From: Nemophila menziesii
Taxonomy: Eukaryota; Streptophyta; Magnoliopsida; Boraginales; Hydrophyllaceae
Assembly (NCBI GenBank): GCA_029959085.1
Contig: JARWIR010000035.1
Span: 5,624,501-5,688,500, forward strand
Length of the DNA: 64,000 bases
Reading direction: 5' to 3'
The notes beneath the pieces are model-generated. The model did not search any database. It had not been told where the DNA came from and saw only the letters and a list, made by a program, of their open reading frames with translations. Position numbers and translations under genes: made by a program. Shown here piece after piece: positions 1-12,439 of this stretch. Within the stretch, counting starts at the first letter, position 1. Each line of letters opens with the position of its first letter.

Positions 1-1313
1 ACACATACATTTATCATGCAAAATCATACACAAATAATCTCAATCATAAAATTAAAGTAGCAATGCTTGAAGGTTACACTTGTACTTATCTCTGTATGAT
101 GGCTATAGGGTGTTCCTCAATCCTAACTCGCTTTGAACGCTCCACTTAGTATACTCCCTATTAACAGAATCATAAATTTACTATGCACTTAGGAATTACG
201 AGGACTTTACGGTTTTAGCGTAGGCTTAGGGACGGTGTGGTGTATATATTTGGTAAATTTGAAGTGAGCTTTTGGCTCTATACTTACTTACCATCAACAA
301 CTATCCACGAGCTTGAGTTTACACTCATATAATGTTCTCACTCAACCCATTTGACGCACTAATGTTGCGTCCCCATGTCAACCCAATATATTCTAAGATG
401 ATTTATCAAAATATTCCACTTTGCCGGTTTATTTTATTCTTTATTCTTTATTTTCTTTTTCATTTCTTTTTTTTTGTACAAGATACCCATGACCCTTGTT
501 TTGATGTGAAAGGTCATGTCTCTTATAATAATTTTTTTTCTTTTTCTTTCTATTTTTCAAATCCCGGCAAAGGGTTACAAATAATAATATCATCTTTTAA
601 TTTTTTGTGCCTCAATACAAACACATATAATCCCCTCCCAATGTAATTTCCCAAATGTGGACCCTCCACCCGAAAATCAAGCTCGAGACAGGTCTCAAGA
701 TCGTGATTCAAGTGCGGGTCATTTGGTCATGCCTAATAATCTAAGGGATGATGGGCTTATATCGTGGCTACAAAATAAAAGGCTTAAGTCTCAAAATTGG
801 GCTAAGACGGATACAATTCATATAAGGGATAGTAGGCTAAAAGGCTTCAAATGGCTATCAAAGAACTGCCCCTATCATTTTACTAAGTTCATAGCTCGTC
901 TTTAGTTCATATCTAAGTGGGTTCTCTACTAATTAAGATTTCACGTTCTACACACCAAACATAATCCTTAAGTACAAGCTTACTTCATTTGCATTGTTCA
1001 TTTATTTTTCCTATCAATTACCTATGTTCGCATGAAATTCTAATTGCATTTTATATTATTCCCTAAAGTCCACTATTTACTATCATAGATTTATCAAAAG
1101 TATGCTTAAAGGGACATTTAAAATCTTCTACAGTCAAACGCAACTCCGAAATTATTTTATTGAAAGCAAATAAAAACACATAACACATAAAAATCTAGGA
1201 TGAGGCAACGAACCCCACCCCAAACTCAAAAATGAGTCGTTTCCCCACGACTCGAAAAATACTCAACGCAATAAAATAAAATACACTAATGAGAAAGGGA
1301 TAGAAAACGTAGC
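1..1313 (-). other. 3' non-coding region of Athila-like element 1
   Basis: No coding sequence is supported here; the short ORFs at 332-646 and 657-905 have no recognisable family. On the minus strand a TTTGAGTTTGGGGTGGGG tract (about 1215-1235) resembles the G-rich stretch usual downstream of the last ORF in Athila relatives. The GACGCACTA / TTGCGTC motif of the array at 3.0-3.4 kb recurs at about 352-371 and 1338-1350. No LTR end matching the one at 20.6-22.4 kb is seen, so the LTR probably lies to the left of the window. Confidence 0.5.
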
Positions 1314-2618
1314 TCAACCAGCGCATGGCTGGTCATTAGTGTTGCGTCCATGAACTTTATCCTTTGTAAGTTGACCATAGGTGGCGTGTTGAATCGTGCT
1401 CACCCCAAGTAGCATGTTTTGGATAAGGTCCAGCTCTTTTGTAACGTTTCCTAAAGTAGCAATCATATCGACTTGATTCTCTTCCAACACTTTGACTTTC
1501 GCTGCCAACTCGTTATCGGTATGTATCGTTTTCTTTGGAGGAGCTCTAGGAGTCCTTACAGCTTGTGTTGCTTCGTCATGGGCATTCTGAATCGAGATTA
1601 ATGGTATCGTTTCTTCAACTACGGACGGTTCAGCTTCTTCACATTTACGCGGAATCTTAGCGTCTAGACACAAGGTAGTGATGGTACAAGGAAACTTAAG
1701 ATTCTGTTGCGTAGTAGGAGCTTTCTCGAATTCCATAATATTATCATAAAGCACACGAGCTACATCGATATTCTTCTTTTCAACAATACACTTGATGAAT
1801 ATAATATGTTCCTTTTTCAATTCCGAAGTGTGTTTAATACCAAAGAAGGTAGGGACTATGAAACGGGACCAAACCTTATCACAAGGCAATAAATTACTAA
1901 TATAAAACTGTCCATGATAACGCTCTCATGCTGGAATTGGGCGGGTCCCATGAATAAGTACCTTTCCCCAAAGAGATTCGCAATCGAAAGAAGGACCGGA
2001 AAGGGTTTCTTGGTAAGGGCAAGGGCCGGTAAAGTTGGGTAATTTTAAGGATTGACGAATAAGTTTAGCAGATAGAGGAATTACCTTCTTGCATACAATA
2101 ATGGCTTCTTTTGAAAAAGCTAGTCCCTCGTAAAAATCACGCACCAATGTAGGAATAAATTTAAGTTTTCTCTCTCTCAACTCTTTCCACCCAAACTTGT
2201 CACAAGTAATAGCATAATCCTAAAAAGCACTATTCATAATACTTTTTGGAAGACCCTTCTCAATACCAAATTTCAAGTAACTAATTCTGTCACAAACTTG
2301 ATAATTTCAAGTCATACCAACTCACTTTGGTTTCTGAGCCCACATCTTTCTTCTTGTTGACTTTGGTTCTTGAACAGGTGTTTGCGGAATTTGTTCTTCA
2401 GATTCATCCTCACTTTCTGGTTCATCAATTAGTCTACTTTTCGAATTAGCCTTATTCGGATTTTCTTTCCTTTTCGGAGCAGCTGGGATTTCTTCAGTCT
2501 TGCGTTTGGAACGCGAATCCGGAATCTAAATTGCTTGTTCTAGGCTAGCACCAACAGTGTTTCTGTTTCTTTGAACGTTTCTTCGATAAGTACACATGGA
2601 ATCGGTTCTGTTAGTCAT
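1314..2618 (-). pseudogene. Env-position ORF of Athila-like element (putative plant transposon protein), nonsense-riddled
   Basis: A single minus-strand frame of 435 codons runs from the ATG at 2618 to the stop ending at 1314. It begins with a basic, Ser/Glu-rich low-complexity leader (KRKTEEIPAAPKRKENPNK, then an acidic DEPESEDESEEQ run). It continues into the region typical of the 'putative plant transposon protein' family found downstream of pol in Athila relatives (LKFIPTLVRDFYEGLAF; KVWSRFIVPTFFGIKHTSEL) and ends in a coiled-coil-like segment (NELAAKVKVLEENQVDM). Five in-frame stops interrupt it, at 2526, 2322, 2307, 2220 and 1926 (low coordinate of each codon), with no frameshift. The family's function is unknown; calling it env-like rests on position only. 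It cannot make a full protein. Confidence 0.7.
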
Positions 2619-3025
2619 CTCTTTTCACCCAAACTCAAAACTTTAAATAGTGATAAAGCTAGAGAAAAGCATAGAACTTTGATGTTTTGAGGTTTGAAAC
2701 TTGAAGAATATGGTGGAATATAAGATGGGTAAGCGCTAATTAAGAAGATTGTGAAGGAATTGGGTTTAATTTGAAGGCTAGGAAGAAGAAATATTTGGAG
2801 AAAAGTGGGAATTTGATGATGTTTTGGAGATGATATGAGTTGATTATGTGTTTTTGTGATGAAAGAGAGCTAGGTTTGATATTTTATAGTGTTTAGATGA
2901 TGATTTTCGGAGTAGGTGGAGTCTAGGATTCGTAATAGGAGGTTGGCTTGGAAAAGAAGGTAATAAACTAGGTTAAAAGCACTAAAAACTGCCTCTCGCA
3001 ACAGCGCGCCGGCTAGAAGGTGAAT

Positions 3026-3376
3026 GACCGGCAAGCCGGTCGCGATGGCGGTGAAAAATAAATTTTCAAATTCGATTATTTTTACCTCAGACGCAAGCCA
3101 CCTTGCGTCGAACATGACGCACTAGTCAGAGAATCCTTCGTCATTGACTGGCTAGCCGGCGATCTGATCGGTATACCGGTCGCGTATCGCTGGCGCAACC
3201 TCAGACGCAACGTGTTGCGTCAAACTTGACGCACTAACCAGAACTTTTACTCCTCGCTGACCGGCATGCCGGCGATGTCTCGCTGGCGCGAATGTGATCG
3301 CCACGTCTTGCGTCAAAGTGGACGCACTAGTCAGAGAATTTGGGGGTCTTCAGCGTGTTTGACCGGCTAGCCGATC
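3026..3376. repeat. GC-rich tandem array with palindromic cores
   Basis: Four units start at 3026, 3146, 3259 and 3361 (spacing 120, 113, 102 bp). Each opens with a near-palindrome of the form GACCGGCwwGCCGG (AA, TA, AT and TA centres). Three also carry an ACGCAA/TTGCGT stem followed by GACGCACTA. The array lies between the integrase tail and the env-position ORF and is far richer in CpG and CCGG than the surrounding AT-rich DNA. It could be a regulatory or recombination-prone segment of the element; only the repeat structure is seen directly. The remaining parts of the 2619-3618 spacer show no ORF of note. Confidence 0.75.
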
Positions 3377-3618
3377 AGATGACCTGCATGTCAGTCAGCA
3401 CAGTTTTCAACTCCATATTTTTTTCATTTTCTCATCGTTTCGACCCCAAACTCATGACTCTTTTACCCCTGAAATCATCAAAAACAACTATTCTTCCTCA
3501 TTTCATAATAATAAACACTAAATTAACGAAATTTACCTAATATACACTACAAAAATCTAATATACAAAGAATTGGCTTTTGTTTAATGTCGTTATGCTCG
3601 ACGGGTTACCTCACGCTT

Positions 3619-4238
3619 CTAAGGAGCTTCGAAGAGATACATGACCTCTCCGGGATGTGGATCTTCTAAGCGATTGGTATTTTCACCTCCATGGTATATC
3701 TTTAATCGATGACCGTTCACCATGAATGTACGGTTCTCGAGCGGATGTTCTATCTCTATTGCTCCATGAGGTGTAACTTTGGTCACAACATAAGGACCTG
3801 ACCACTTCGATCTTAATTTACCCGGATAATTGCTGAACTTTGAGCTATACTTCAATACTTTTTGTCCCACTACAAAGTTCTTCTCACGAATACGATTATC
3901 ATGCCATCTCTAAGTGTTTTCTTTGTAAAGCTTAGCATTTTCATAAGCATGTAATCGGAATTCATCAAGCTCATTGAGTTTCATCATTAGATTCTGACCG
4001 GCTAAATTAGGGTCTAATAGCCCAATATGCACCCATTTCAAGATCAAGAGGTAAGTGACAAGCATTACCATAAACCATTTGATACGGGGATGCACATATT
4101 GGAGTTTTGAACGCAGTACGATAAGCCCATAATGCATCGTCTAACTTCATTGACCAATCTTTTCTTGTAGGACCAACAGTCTTCTCTAAAATAGATTTTA
4201 CTTCACGGTTTGAGACTTCAGCTTGACCATTGGCTTTT
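3619..4238 (-). pseudogene. Integrase C-terminal fragment of Athila-like element 1
   Basis: The minus strand encodes the end of a gypsy integrase: a piece reading LNELDEFRLHAYENAKLYKE (3910-4010), then VGQKVLKYSSKFSNYPGKLR and KWSGPYVVTKVTPHGAIEIE, ending DPHPGEVMYLFEAP. The same block occurs in element 2 at 15012-15640. One in-frame stop separates the two open pieces near 3910, and a frame change near 4010 separates the last part of the catalytic core. The catalytic Asp residues lie upstream and are missing because the sequence is cut off at about 4238 by the mosaic repeat A. This is a dead fragment, not an enzyme. Confidence 0.85.
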
Positions 4239-6600
4239 GAATTTTACCATCATATGGAACCTTTAAATGAAAGATCAATATATATATAATTATTAAATAT
4301 ATCTATATAATTTTAATATTAACATTAGAAAATATAAAGTACTCTCATTTTTTTATTTGTGTTTCATTTATTTTATTGTAGACCTAATCCATTTAATTAA
4401 AATAGGTTAAAGTAAAGTAATAGAAATATAAAACCCATAAAAAAGAAATTATAAACAAATCTATTTGGAGGAAAAAAACTACATAACAAATTAATATTTA
4501 AAAACAAAAAATACCAGTGTAAAAAAGATATAAGCAATGAAAGAATATAATTTATTTTTAAGGTCTGAATAATTATAAACCTAATGACTAATTACCAAGT
4601 ACAAATAAAAAACAATGAAAGAAAAAAATATTAAGCTAAAGTTGTTTACTATACCTTATTTGAAATGATATGATCAACAATCCAAGATGTAAAGTATTAA
4701 CATTATAGATAGATGTTTTGGAAAGCAATCAACAAACGAAAATATACAAGATATGCAAGTAAATAGATGTGAGTGGAAAAGAGAAAAGATAAATTCACAA
4801 AGATGGAGACAAAGGATGCAGATAGATTGAAGTGGTAACATAGCCTATGAAGAGTATACAGGGTTCCAAAAAAAATTAAGATAAAGAGAAAGAGGAAGAT
4901 AAATTGTGAAATTAGAAATTATAATGGAGGCGGCGTTTAGAGTTTAGGATTTTTTAATGTGTTTTAAGGCCCATAACTTAACAAACTTTCTGCATATCAT
5001 TTTATCTTAAAATTTATTACTTTATTTGTTTTTGGTTGTGTACTTTTTTTTAATCTTAAACTTTATTATTTTATTTTTCAAGGTTATATTGGGAATATCT
5101 TCAAGACCTTATTCATCCAAACTTTTGGCCTTAACATATGCATGATTTGTTGGATTATGTACCTAAACAATTATTTTCAATATCAAAAGCATATTATAAA
5201 AATAAAAGTGACAATTGGATTACAAAGGAATTATCACAACAAATGGGATTTATGTTGGTTATTAAAAAATCAACATAGTTTTTTCAAATAATTATTCATG
5301 ATATTAGATAATTAGAAAAAGAAAATTGTTATTATATTTGATTTAAGTGGATTATAACTTACATTTCTATTTACTAACTTGTCTATGCCATATTTTATTT
5401 TATTCTATAAGAGGAGATTATTTTATTAATAATAAATAACAAATGTTTGATAAATGAATCTACTCATTGATCGATTGCAAGGTAAAAAAATGGCAAATGT
5501 ATATGAGTGGAAATTTTTATTGGGGAGTGTAATAGATTCATTTTTTTAACTTTGTATATAATTTCAAAGATTTTATTTTCAAATAATGATTCCACAAAAT
5601 TTCAGATACAAGAATAACTTCCTGATGTCTAAATTTGTTTTTATTGAGATCTCGACCCTTATTTCATTTTTTACTACCTAGGTAGCTAAGAACATACATG
5701 TTTTTAAAACAATTACATGACCAAATAAAAAAATAGATTGGTGATAGAGTGTAGAGCTACCGACTAATAGAAATGCACAAAAAATGAATCTCTGATGCTT
5801 CTTGTGAATGATGATCGAACTAGATCTAACTTCTGCAAAGCCTAGTAGCTTGAAATCAAATGAAGGTTGACTAGTTCTAATTGTAATTTGAACAATGTAG
5901 GAATATAAGTGATACATCAATAAGTGACTGTCATGGGTATTTACTGATAATAAAAGAATTGAACCCGTCCAAAAATGATTTTTTGAAGAAAAAGAGAGAA
6001 TAGATCCTCCATTTTTCTACCACATATCTGTTTCCGACACAAGAAATGAGTTTCATTTGTAATAAGAATTGCTCGGGAGACTGGTTCCTCGAGTGTACTA
6101 AAATATAATTAAGAATCATTAGGATATCTTTTAAGACTCCTCTAAATATACATAAAATTTGTCCATAAACATTTAAATTGTAAATGTTAGATAAGAACTA
6201 AAAGTATGCTAAATGAATAAATCCAAATTTTCCATTTCAGAACCCCCTGAAATAATGCCTCGTGAGTAGCAAAATGTATTACAAAAAACAAGACATCAAG
6301 GCTAGTGATACATATGTGTCCTAGCCTATCATTACCACCTTGAACTCATATGGGCCATCCTAATGGCTCTCTGGAGGCCCAAACGAAGAGTTTATATATT
6401 TCAAATTATGATGTTGAATGTGGAATATGTAACATGGTCGTTTGTTATTGCGAGGCACGCGACAACTTGGAATTGGTGAATGGGTCATAATTGGTACAAT
6501 CCTTTCTATAAGACACGTGCACCATCAAATGAGATTCAAGGCATTCGTAAATTATTCCTCGGTAAGACAAACTTTTATCAATTTGTATATATGTAAAAGG
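4239..6600. other. AT-rich non-coding leader of copy A
   Basis: No coding region is supported. The sequence is nearly collinear with 34430-36176 and 37505-37790 of copy C, showing it belongs to the repeat and is not unique host DNA. A purine-rich stretch at 4780-4960 and several A/T runs are visible. The small ORFs at 5678-5920 and 5931-6119 are not conserved as open frames and are ignored. Confidence 0.6.
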
Positions 6601-6611
6601 TTCCTTAATCA

Positions 6612-7330
6612 TTGACCGTCACTGGTGCATATCTCTTTCCTTCAGAGCCTTTTGTTTTTTCCATCTTTTTTTATCCTCTTTCTTCGAAGATGACAACACC
6701 ACTTGTCGTAAAGCGACAACTCAATGTAGGATCATTAAAAGAACGAATACCAATCCTCGTCCACCTTCACTTCCATCTCGGCATTGCTCGTTCATCTATC
6801 TCTATGTCGACTAGTCAAAGTGAACCATCTCTTGATGAGCATAATACTGGTGTTGATGCTGCTTAGAGGGAAGAGAGAAGGAGACACCGAGGAACCCTTA
6901 CCATCTGCAAGTACTATTTTCTTGGGTGCCTACCAAGTTAAGGAGCATCTTGTTCTTGGTGGTCCGTTCATTCTTTGTATAAGCACCAGGCAACTTCTTG
7001 ACCTTAAAATGAAACGTACTTATTCGAGATACGTCATCGACTCGTTAAATTTTTTCCACATGTATTTATTTGAATATTTAGTCTCCCTTATATAGTATAT
7101 TCCTTAATTATTGATGGAGGTACACATTCATGGATTACTATTGGAATTAAATATAATCCTACAAAGGCCAGCCTTTTCACAAGAAAAGGACCAAGGCTTG
7201 ATAATAATTTTGCAATTTAAGTATGACGAGGTGGATCACGTGTCTACTCTTTATAAGGGTGTTAGTGTGCATCATCGTGAAGTGTCGTGTATGGCGGCCA
7301 ATTCTGAGGATACACTGATTAGCTGAAACC
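6612..7330 (+). pseudogene. Degenerate coding-like block of the mosaic repeat, unrecognised
   Basis: A plus-strand frame starts at 6612 and includes a Ser-rich stretch (SSISMSTSQSEPSLDE) before a stop at 6864. Further coding-like pieces in shifting frames follow to about 7330. Copies C (37750-38550) and B (22380-22800) keep the same sequence with different stops and indels, so it behaves as an old, dead ORF shared by the family. I do not recognise a domain. Its position upstream of an En/Spm-like fragment makes a transposon accessory protein possible, but that is inference only. Confidence 0.35.
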
Positions 7331-8390
7331 GAGGTTGCCCAAGCTAAAGGTCGTTTGGTGTTGATTGGAAGGATCCATACAATTATTATTGTAAACTAAT
7401 AATCCATCAAGGAAGCAATGGTATTCTCTTCTCGTGATCTTGTCCAACATTTGATTGATGAAAGGAAACGGGAAATAATCTATCTTTGTCGGCTTGTTCA
7501 ATTTTTGGATGTCCTTGCAAACTCACCACCCCACAACAGTTGTCAATGGTGTTATTCATTATCATCATTAAGGATAGTAGTTATTCTTCCCTTCTTGGGA
7601 ACACAGTTAACCAAACTCACCATTTATTATTTGAGATCGAAAATATGATTCTCGCATCTAATAACGTGATCACTTATTTACTCACAAATTCCTTCAATAC
7701 TAGCATAAGTCTCATTTGACCATCAATTTATCGTTGAAAATTGTATTCAAGAATGATCTTATGTTTATGAATGGTTGAAGTAATACCTTTGATGTCGGAA
7801 ATATCCATCCAATCACTTATTTCTTGTTTCAAAGCACATGCCATATATGATCTTTGAGATAACTTGTCAATTTACCTGAAACAACGTAACGTATTATTAG
7901 AACCTAAATAAGAATACCTCTAACGTGACGAAAGTGGTTTCTCCTTTAATTCGGGTGAATATACAATGGACAGCTTTTTCATTGGTTCAATATCATCTAA
8001 ACCTCCGAACTGTTCATAATCTCTTTTTGTTGGTCTTCCATTTATAAAGTTTAGAGCCACCACAACTTTGTCTAACTCATCATGTAACTCAGGCTTGTCA
8101 AGGTTTAAGGCGGCCAACGAAATATCATTAAAATTTATTTCATCATATACTTCTTGTGTGACATGATCGATGATATCCACACGGGAACAATTATCCCGTA
8201 TGTCAGGATACTGCATTTCCTTGAACACATAAAAATTTACCTTTTTGTCTTGAATGCTCATGACCAATTCACAATCCCAAACATCTATTAAAGTGCGACC
8301 CGTAGATAAGAATGGTCATCCCAAGGTGATAGGGATATCTGCCTTACATTCAAGAATGAAGAAATCGTACAGAAATATAAGTCTCAATTA
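7319..8390 (-). pseudogene. Athila-type pol fragment (protease end to N-terminal half of RT) inside copy A
   Basis: On the minus strand the order matches element 2 at 17-18.4 kb: GRPFLSTGR-like end of protease, then DKKVNFYVFKEMQYPD, NFNDISLAALNLDKPELHDE, the linker ELKEKPL, DISDIKGI, LLDARIIF, CVPKKGRITTILNDDNE, and the RT fingers/palm part DYFPFPFINQMLDK. It stops before the catalytic F/Y-x-DD box. A 115-residue piece (8267-7920) is still open; the rest carries stops and frame changes. The orientation is opposite to the coding-like blocks on either side. The same fragment with the same limits occurs in copies B and C, so it was acquired before the family multiplied. It has no catalytic capacity. 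Confidence 0.85.
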
Positions 8391-8399
8391 TTTTGAGTT

Positions 8400-9240
8400 T
8401 AATGCATAATATATTATGTAAGAATTACACTATATAACTTATATTTGTCCAAAAGATGTATTATAGGTTACTATATAATGTTTGAATGAATTGCACTATT
8501 AGTCCTTATATAATTTTAGAGTGAATTGCACTGTAGTCCCTATATTGCCCAAATTTTGTATCAAGTCCTTTATATAATTTTAGATGGAATTTCATTACAG
8601 TTCACTAATATATTTGAGGAAATTGCACCATAGGTCCCTATATTTTTTTTAGAGAATTGAACAATATTCCCTATATTTTTGTTAAGTGATTTACACTATA
8701 TTGTCCAAAAATTTCACTATATGCCTTTATATAATTTTTGATCGAATTGTGCTATAGTTCCCATATATTTGAGAAAATTGCTCTATAGGTCCATATATAT
8801 GTGTTGATCTTTTTTCACTATAGTAACCATATTGCCAAAAAGTTGCACTGTAGGGCCCTATATAATTTTTTATCGAATTTCTCTATAATACCCTATATAT
8901 TTGAGAAAATTGCACTATAGGTCCCTATATATGTGTAGATCCCTATATTATCAAATAGTTTCACCAGAGGTCCCTATATTATCCAAGAATTTCACCATAT
9001 GTCCCTATATTATATATTTGTTCACTTTAGGTCCTTGAAATATATATAAAAGACACTTTAAGGCCTAGTATAATTGAACTTTAGGTCCATAATCTATTTA
9101 TAAATGAAAATTTAGCACCTAGTATAATTTCTCTTTAGGTCCATGAACTATATGTAAATGACACTCTATATATTGTCAAATTGCACATCAGGTCCCTGAA
9201 TTAAATATAAATTAAACTTTATAACCTAGTATATGTATAT
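8400..9240. repeat. Degenerate array of GTCCCTATAT / TTGCACTATAG motifs (copy A)
   Basis: About twenty loosely repeated units built on TTGCACTATAGGTCCCTATA, spaced roughly 35-45 bp, with GGTCC recurring. No open frame is supported. The same array is in copy B at 23870-24730, and an inverted-sense relative (TATAGGG...AGTGCAAT) lies at 13700-14280. Such arrays occur as subterminal or internal low-complexity parts of plant DNA transposons; the assignment here is inference. Confidence 0.7.
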
Positions 9241-9339
9241 ATTCCTATTTAAAACTATTCTCCCCAAACAATGTATATTTGACAGTTTAATCCCAAGTCT
9301 TCAGATGTCAAAAACACCTTGACTCCCACCAAGGTCACC

Positions 9340-9560
9340 AATAGATGAACGCTTATAAAGAGGTTTGTGATACATATTCCAAATTTTAGACTAGGAACTT
9401 ATAGGAATTTTTTGGAGCATGTTCCTTGCCAATATGATAAGGGAGGATACAAACTTGAAGTTCAGTACTTTTTGTTCCATGACAGTGAGACAATGTATGG
9501 TCTGCGAATGCAATCCAGGCATTTACAAAAGTCTAGGTATCAAGTATTTTAATAATGTAG
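9340..9560 (+). pseudogene. Conserved coding-like module, first copy in A, unrecognised
   Basis: An open stretch of 61 codons (9367-9552) contains the readable motif GGYKLEVQYFLFHDSET. It recurs almost unchanged in copy B (24843-25028), and in diverged form at 14340-14570 where GYRLEVHYILFHDSNT can be read in another frame. Conservation of this protein string between diverged copies suggests it was once coding. I do not recognise the family. In A and B it precedes the En/Spm-like fragment by about 0.5 kb. Confidence 0.4.
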
Positions 9561-9989
9561 AATTTGTATGTAGTAGGTAGGCTATCACGGAGAGTTTGTT
9601 GATTATTGTATGAGATATCTTCTCGCTAATTGTCATGGATATACAGATTAATTAGTAGTAGATAGGATCATTGTATTACATAATTGTTCAAATTTATAAA
9701 GATTCTTAACTCATTTTTATGTAAGAATTGTTTTAACATGTATTTTAATTTAATCTAAATGAATATTTTGTTTATATTTTATAAAAAATCCTTTATTTAT
9801 TCATTTACAAATGGAAAACGTTGTTTCATAGTATCCTGAGGAGGGGTAGGGTGGTGATGAACACGATCCCTCTCGCAGATCCTGTATTTCAATTATTGGT
9901 TGCGATGCCTCATGTATATTAAATATATATTTTGTTATGGTAGTGTATTTTTTTCAAATGACTTAATTTTAATACATGCAAATCTAGGA

Positions 9990-10530
9990 GAAAGCTAAGG
10001 GTGTTAGCCTCTATTCACCACAAAAGGCCAAGGATAAATACGGGGTGACTCATACCAATTAAGTTTTGCGTCCTAGACATGACATGGAATCCCATCAAAA
10101 AGATGTGAAAGTATGTTAGCAAGGTGATTGGATTATCGATAGGAGAGTGTGTGCCTTCATATTACAAGTCATGGAGAAAAGTTCCAGACCACTTTGTGAT
10201 ACGAGTCCAGAATCAGTTACGTGTACTAATCCATTCGCATAAGATTTTTAATTATTTTGCAGTATCGTATATAGGTCTAAAAATACAATTGGTGTAATAT
10301 GGATGGATGATTACTATAATTTAAATGCATAACAACGTAGTACTGATTTATCGAATATATTACACCGCTTGTCGGGGATTTCAGCTACTCGGTATAGGGA
10401 TTACAAACACAATATAAAAAAGACGTACTACCTCCACGACATTAAACCGAATGATATGAATGACGTGGATTGGGCCAATTCTTTCAATATTTGGTACTAC
10501 GAGGATGTCCATGTATCTTTTTTTTTGAAT
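9990..10530 (+). pseudogene. En/Spm (Ptta)-like transposase-associated fragment, copy A
   Basis: The plus strand reads SIGECVPSYYKSWRKVPDH at about 10138-10197. This resembles the [P]xxYKSWxxVP signature of the plant Ptta/En/Spm transposase-associated domain (Transposase_24-like). A second readable string follows at about 10350-10500 (HDIKPNDMNDVDWANS). Stops and frame changes separate the pieces. Copy B carries the same at 25590-25990. The assignment rests on a short motif, so confidence is moderate to low. If right, the A/B/C repeat is a CACTA-type DNA transposon derivative. Confidence 0.4.
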
Positions 10531-10539
10531 TTGAAAATT

Positions 10540-12430
10540 TAGTTTGTGTAAATAGGTAACTATAATGTAAATATACATAGCCAAGATGAGGAAAACAAGA
10601 CAAATAGGGTGATGTAGGGTGTCCCCTAGTGGACACTTTTTGTCATTTACTCTCATAGGTAGGAAATGCTACTTGAGGTATAGGTTTATTTTTTATCGTT
10701 TTAAATCCTACGGAGTTATGTAATTAACTGTTGTATGAAACATGACGGAGGCTAAGAACATGAGGCTATACAAGAATCTATTGGGAAGCGTACATTTCCT
10801 CCTATATCTCGTTTCTTTTGGGATGTAGGATATGATATTTAGTCTAACTGGTGGAGGGTTTGACGTATTTTGTGAATATGATGTATGTTTATGATAAACT
10901 ATTTCAATTTGTGATGATAATATTAAAATTGATCAATGAATATGTGCTTATCTCGTGTAACAGGTTGAAATGAAACTTACGTACGCTTTCGACCCACGCA
11001 TGTTGGGTCATCTGGATCTTCATCATCCAACTCTGCATGACTGCATCTACCAAATTTTCACGGTAGGATCACATTGAATCCGTGATCAATGTGTTGAAAA
11101 AGTGATGTGCAAGGGATCCTAGAGTTAAATTGTGAAACCTCGTACAACATTAATCTATTTTTTCATGATAGAATATTTTTTTTAATGAAACATAATATTC
11201 AAAGAATAGAATTCGATATATAAGTACAATAATGATATAATTATATACGCATTAAAATAAATATGTATCAAAATAATTGAGTGTAGATAAATAAGTTAAT
11301 ATCTAACAGACTAAATATCTTAGTGGGACCAACTTAAACAATTTGTTACATTATGAACCAATGCCTAAGTATAATGCATAGCTAATATACAAGTTTGCTC
11401 TAAAATCTAAAGGATAAATAATATTTTATATTAATATAATTAAAACAACACATTTTCTTATAGAGTCAAGTAACCCTTCTAAATAATGTCCTCTTTAACT
11501 TTCTCTCATAAAATGATAAGATCATTATTGTTTTCTAAAAATGGCACGATTCCACCTTAATAATTCATTGCCACTTATATGTAGCGTATATCATCTTTGC
11601 CTCTATCTTCTCTATTTGATGCTCTTAAATAATCTTTAATGTGAAACCTAACAATTAAAACACGTAAACCTTACATTTATAAAGAATTTTTCATGACTAA
11701 TATATATACATCATACAAGAATAATAAAAACATAATTATCAACCCATCTCCTTTATAAAAACTGTTCAATTTCCCAAGTCAATCATTTTTCAACAAAAAT
11801 TTATTCAAATATTTTTATGTATATTTGTTATAATCAAGCCAACCACTACACAAGTATAACCATATTTCAACAAATAGCGGATCACAACCAAATAAAAGAA
11901 ATTATAGATATCCTGGTAAGTAAGGTGATCTCTTCCTAAAATATAGGCAAAAAATCTCGTATTCAGGTTAGAGATTCAAATAACGTCTAATATGGAGATT
12001 ATTAACCAAGTTTTTAATTATATAATAATGTATTTATTTTTTTTTATTTTTTTACCTTTTGTGATATTAATAATTTGAATTATACTATCTCGTTATTATT
12101 AGATTTATTGTATATTTGGGATATCACGACCTCCTTCGTCTAAGCGTAAGAATGGATAGGATTATCAGATTGTGGAAAATGGGTAGATAGCATTAAAAAA
12201 TAAATAAAAATAATTTAATGATTTGGTTAGTGGTTGTTATTGAACCAACCCCAAGATAAATCTTTAGGTTGATCCCTTATTATTACTAAACACGATGGTA
12301 TGTTTATAACTAATTTTTTTCTAGAACTCTTTCCTCGCTCCTCTCTCCTTCTTATTCACTACTCTCATATGCCACCTCCAATGTCTGATCTACTACTATA
12401 ATCCATTTAAATGCTCTTATGTCATCCGTT
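10540..12430. other. AT-rich non-coding interior of copy A
   Basis: No coding region can be supported. The stretch is collinear with 25995-27930 of copy B with small indels. Short coding-like strings at 10740-11060 do not form a recognisable protein. The ORF on the minus strand at 10381-10656 is antisense to the En/Spm-like fragment and is not conserved. Confidence 0.55.
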
Positions 12431-12439
12431 TAACTCTAT

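Larger units (their letters stand above)
1..4238 (-). mobile_element. Athila-like Ty3/gypsy element 1, 3' portion only
   Basis: Read on the minus strand this is the 3' end of an Athila-clade LTR retrotransposon: integrase core and C-terminal tail (4238-3619), a GC-rich spacer with a palindromic array, an env-position ORF (2618-1314), then a non-coding 3' region that runs off the left edge. The integrase tail clearly resembles that of the longer element at 15-22 kb (shared KLRSKWSGP, VTKVTPHGAIEI and VNGH motifs) but is too diverged to be the same copy. Around 4235 the reading switches abruptly from the integrase motif before the ANGQAEVSN region to sequence of the A/C mosaic repeat. Gag, protease and RT of this copy are absent. 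The 3' LTR, if present, lies outside the window. Confidence 0.85.

Noticed and set aside
332..905. ORFs of 104 and 82 codons at the left edge
   Set aside because: No family recognisable, located in the non-coding 3' part of an Athila element, and on the strand opposite to it.
3544..3560. CACTACAAAAATC as a possible CACTA transposon terminus
   Set aside because: No matching inverted end or 3-bp target duplication found; it lies inside the Athila element 1 spacer. A similar CACTACAAAAAA at 58256 also lacks a partner.
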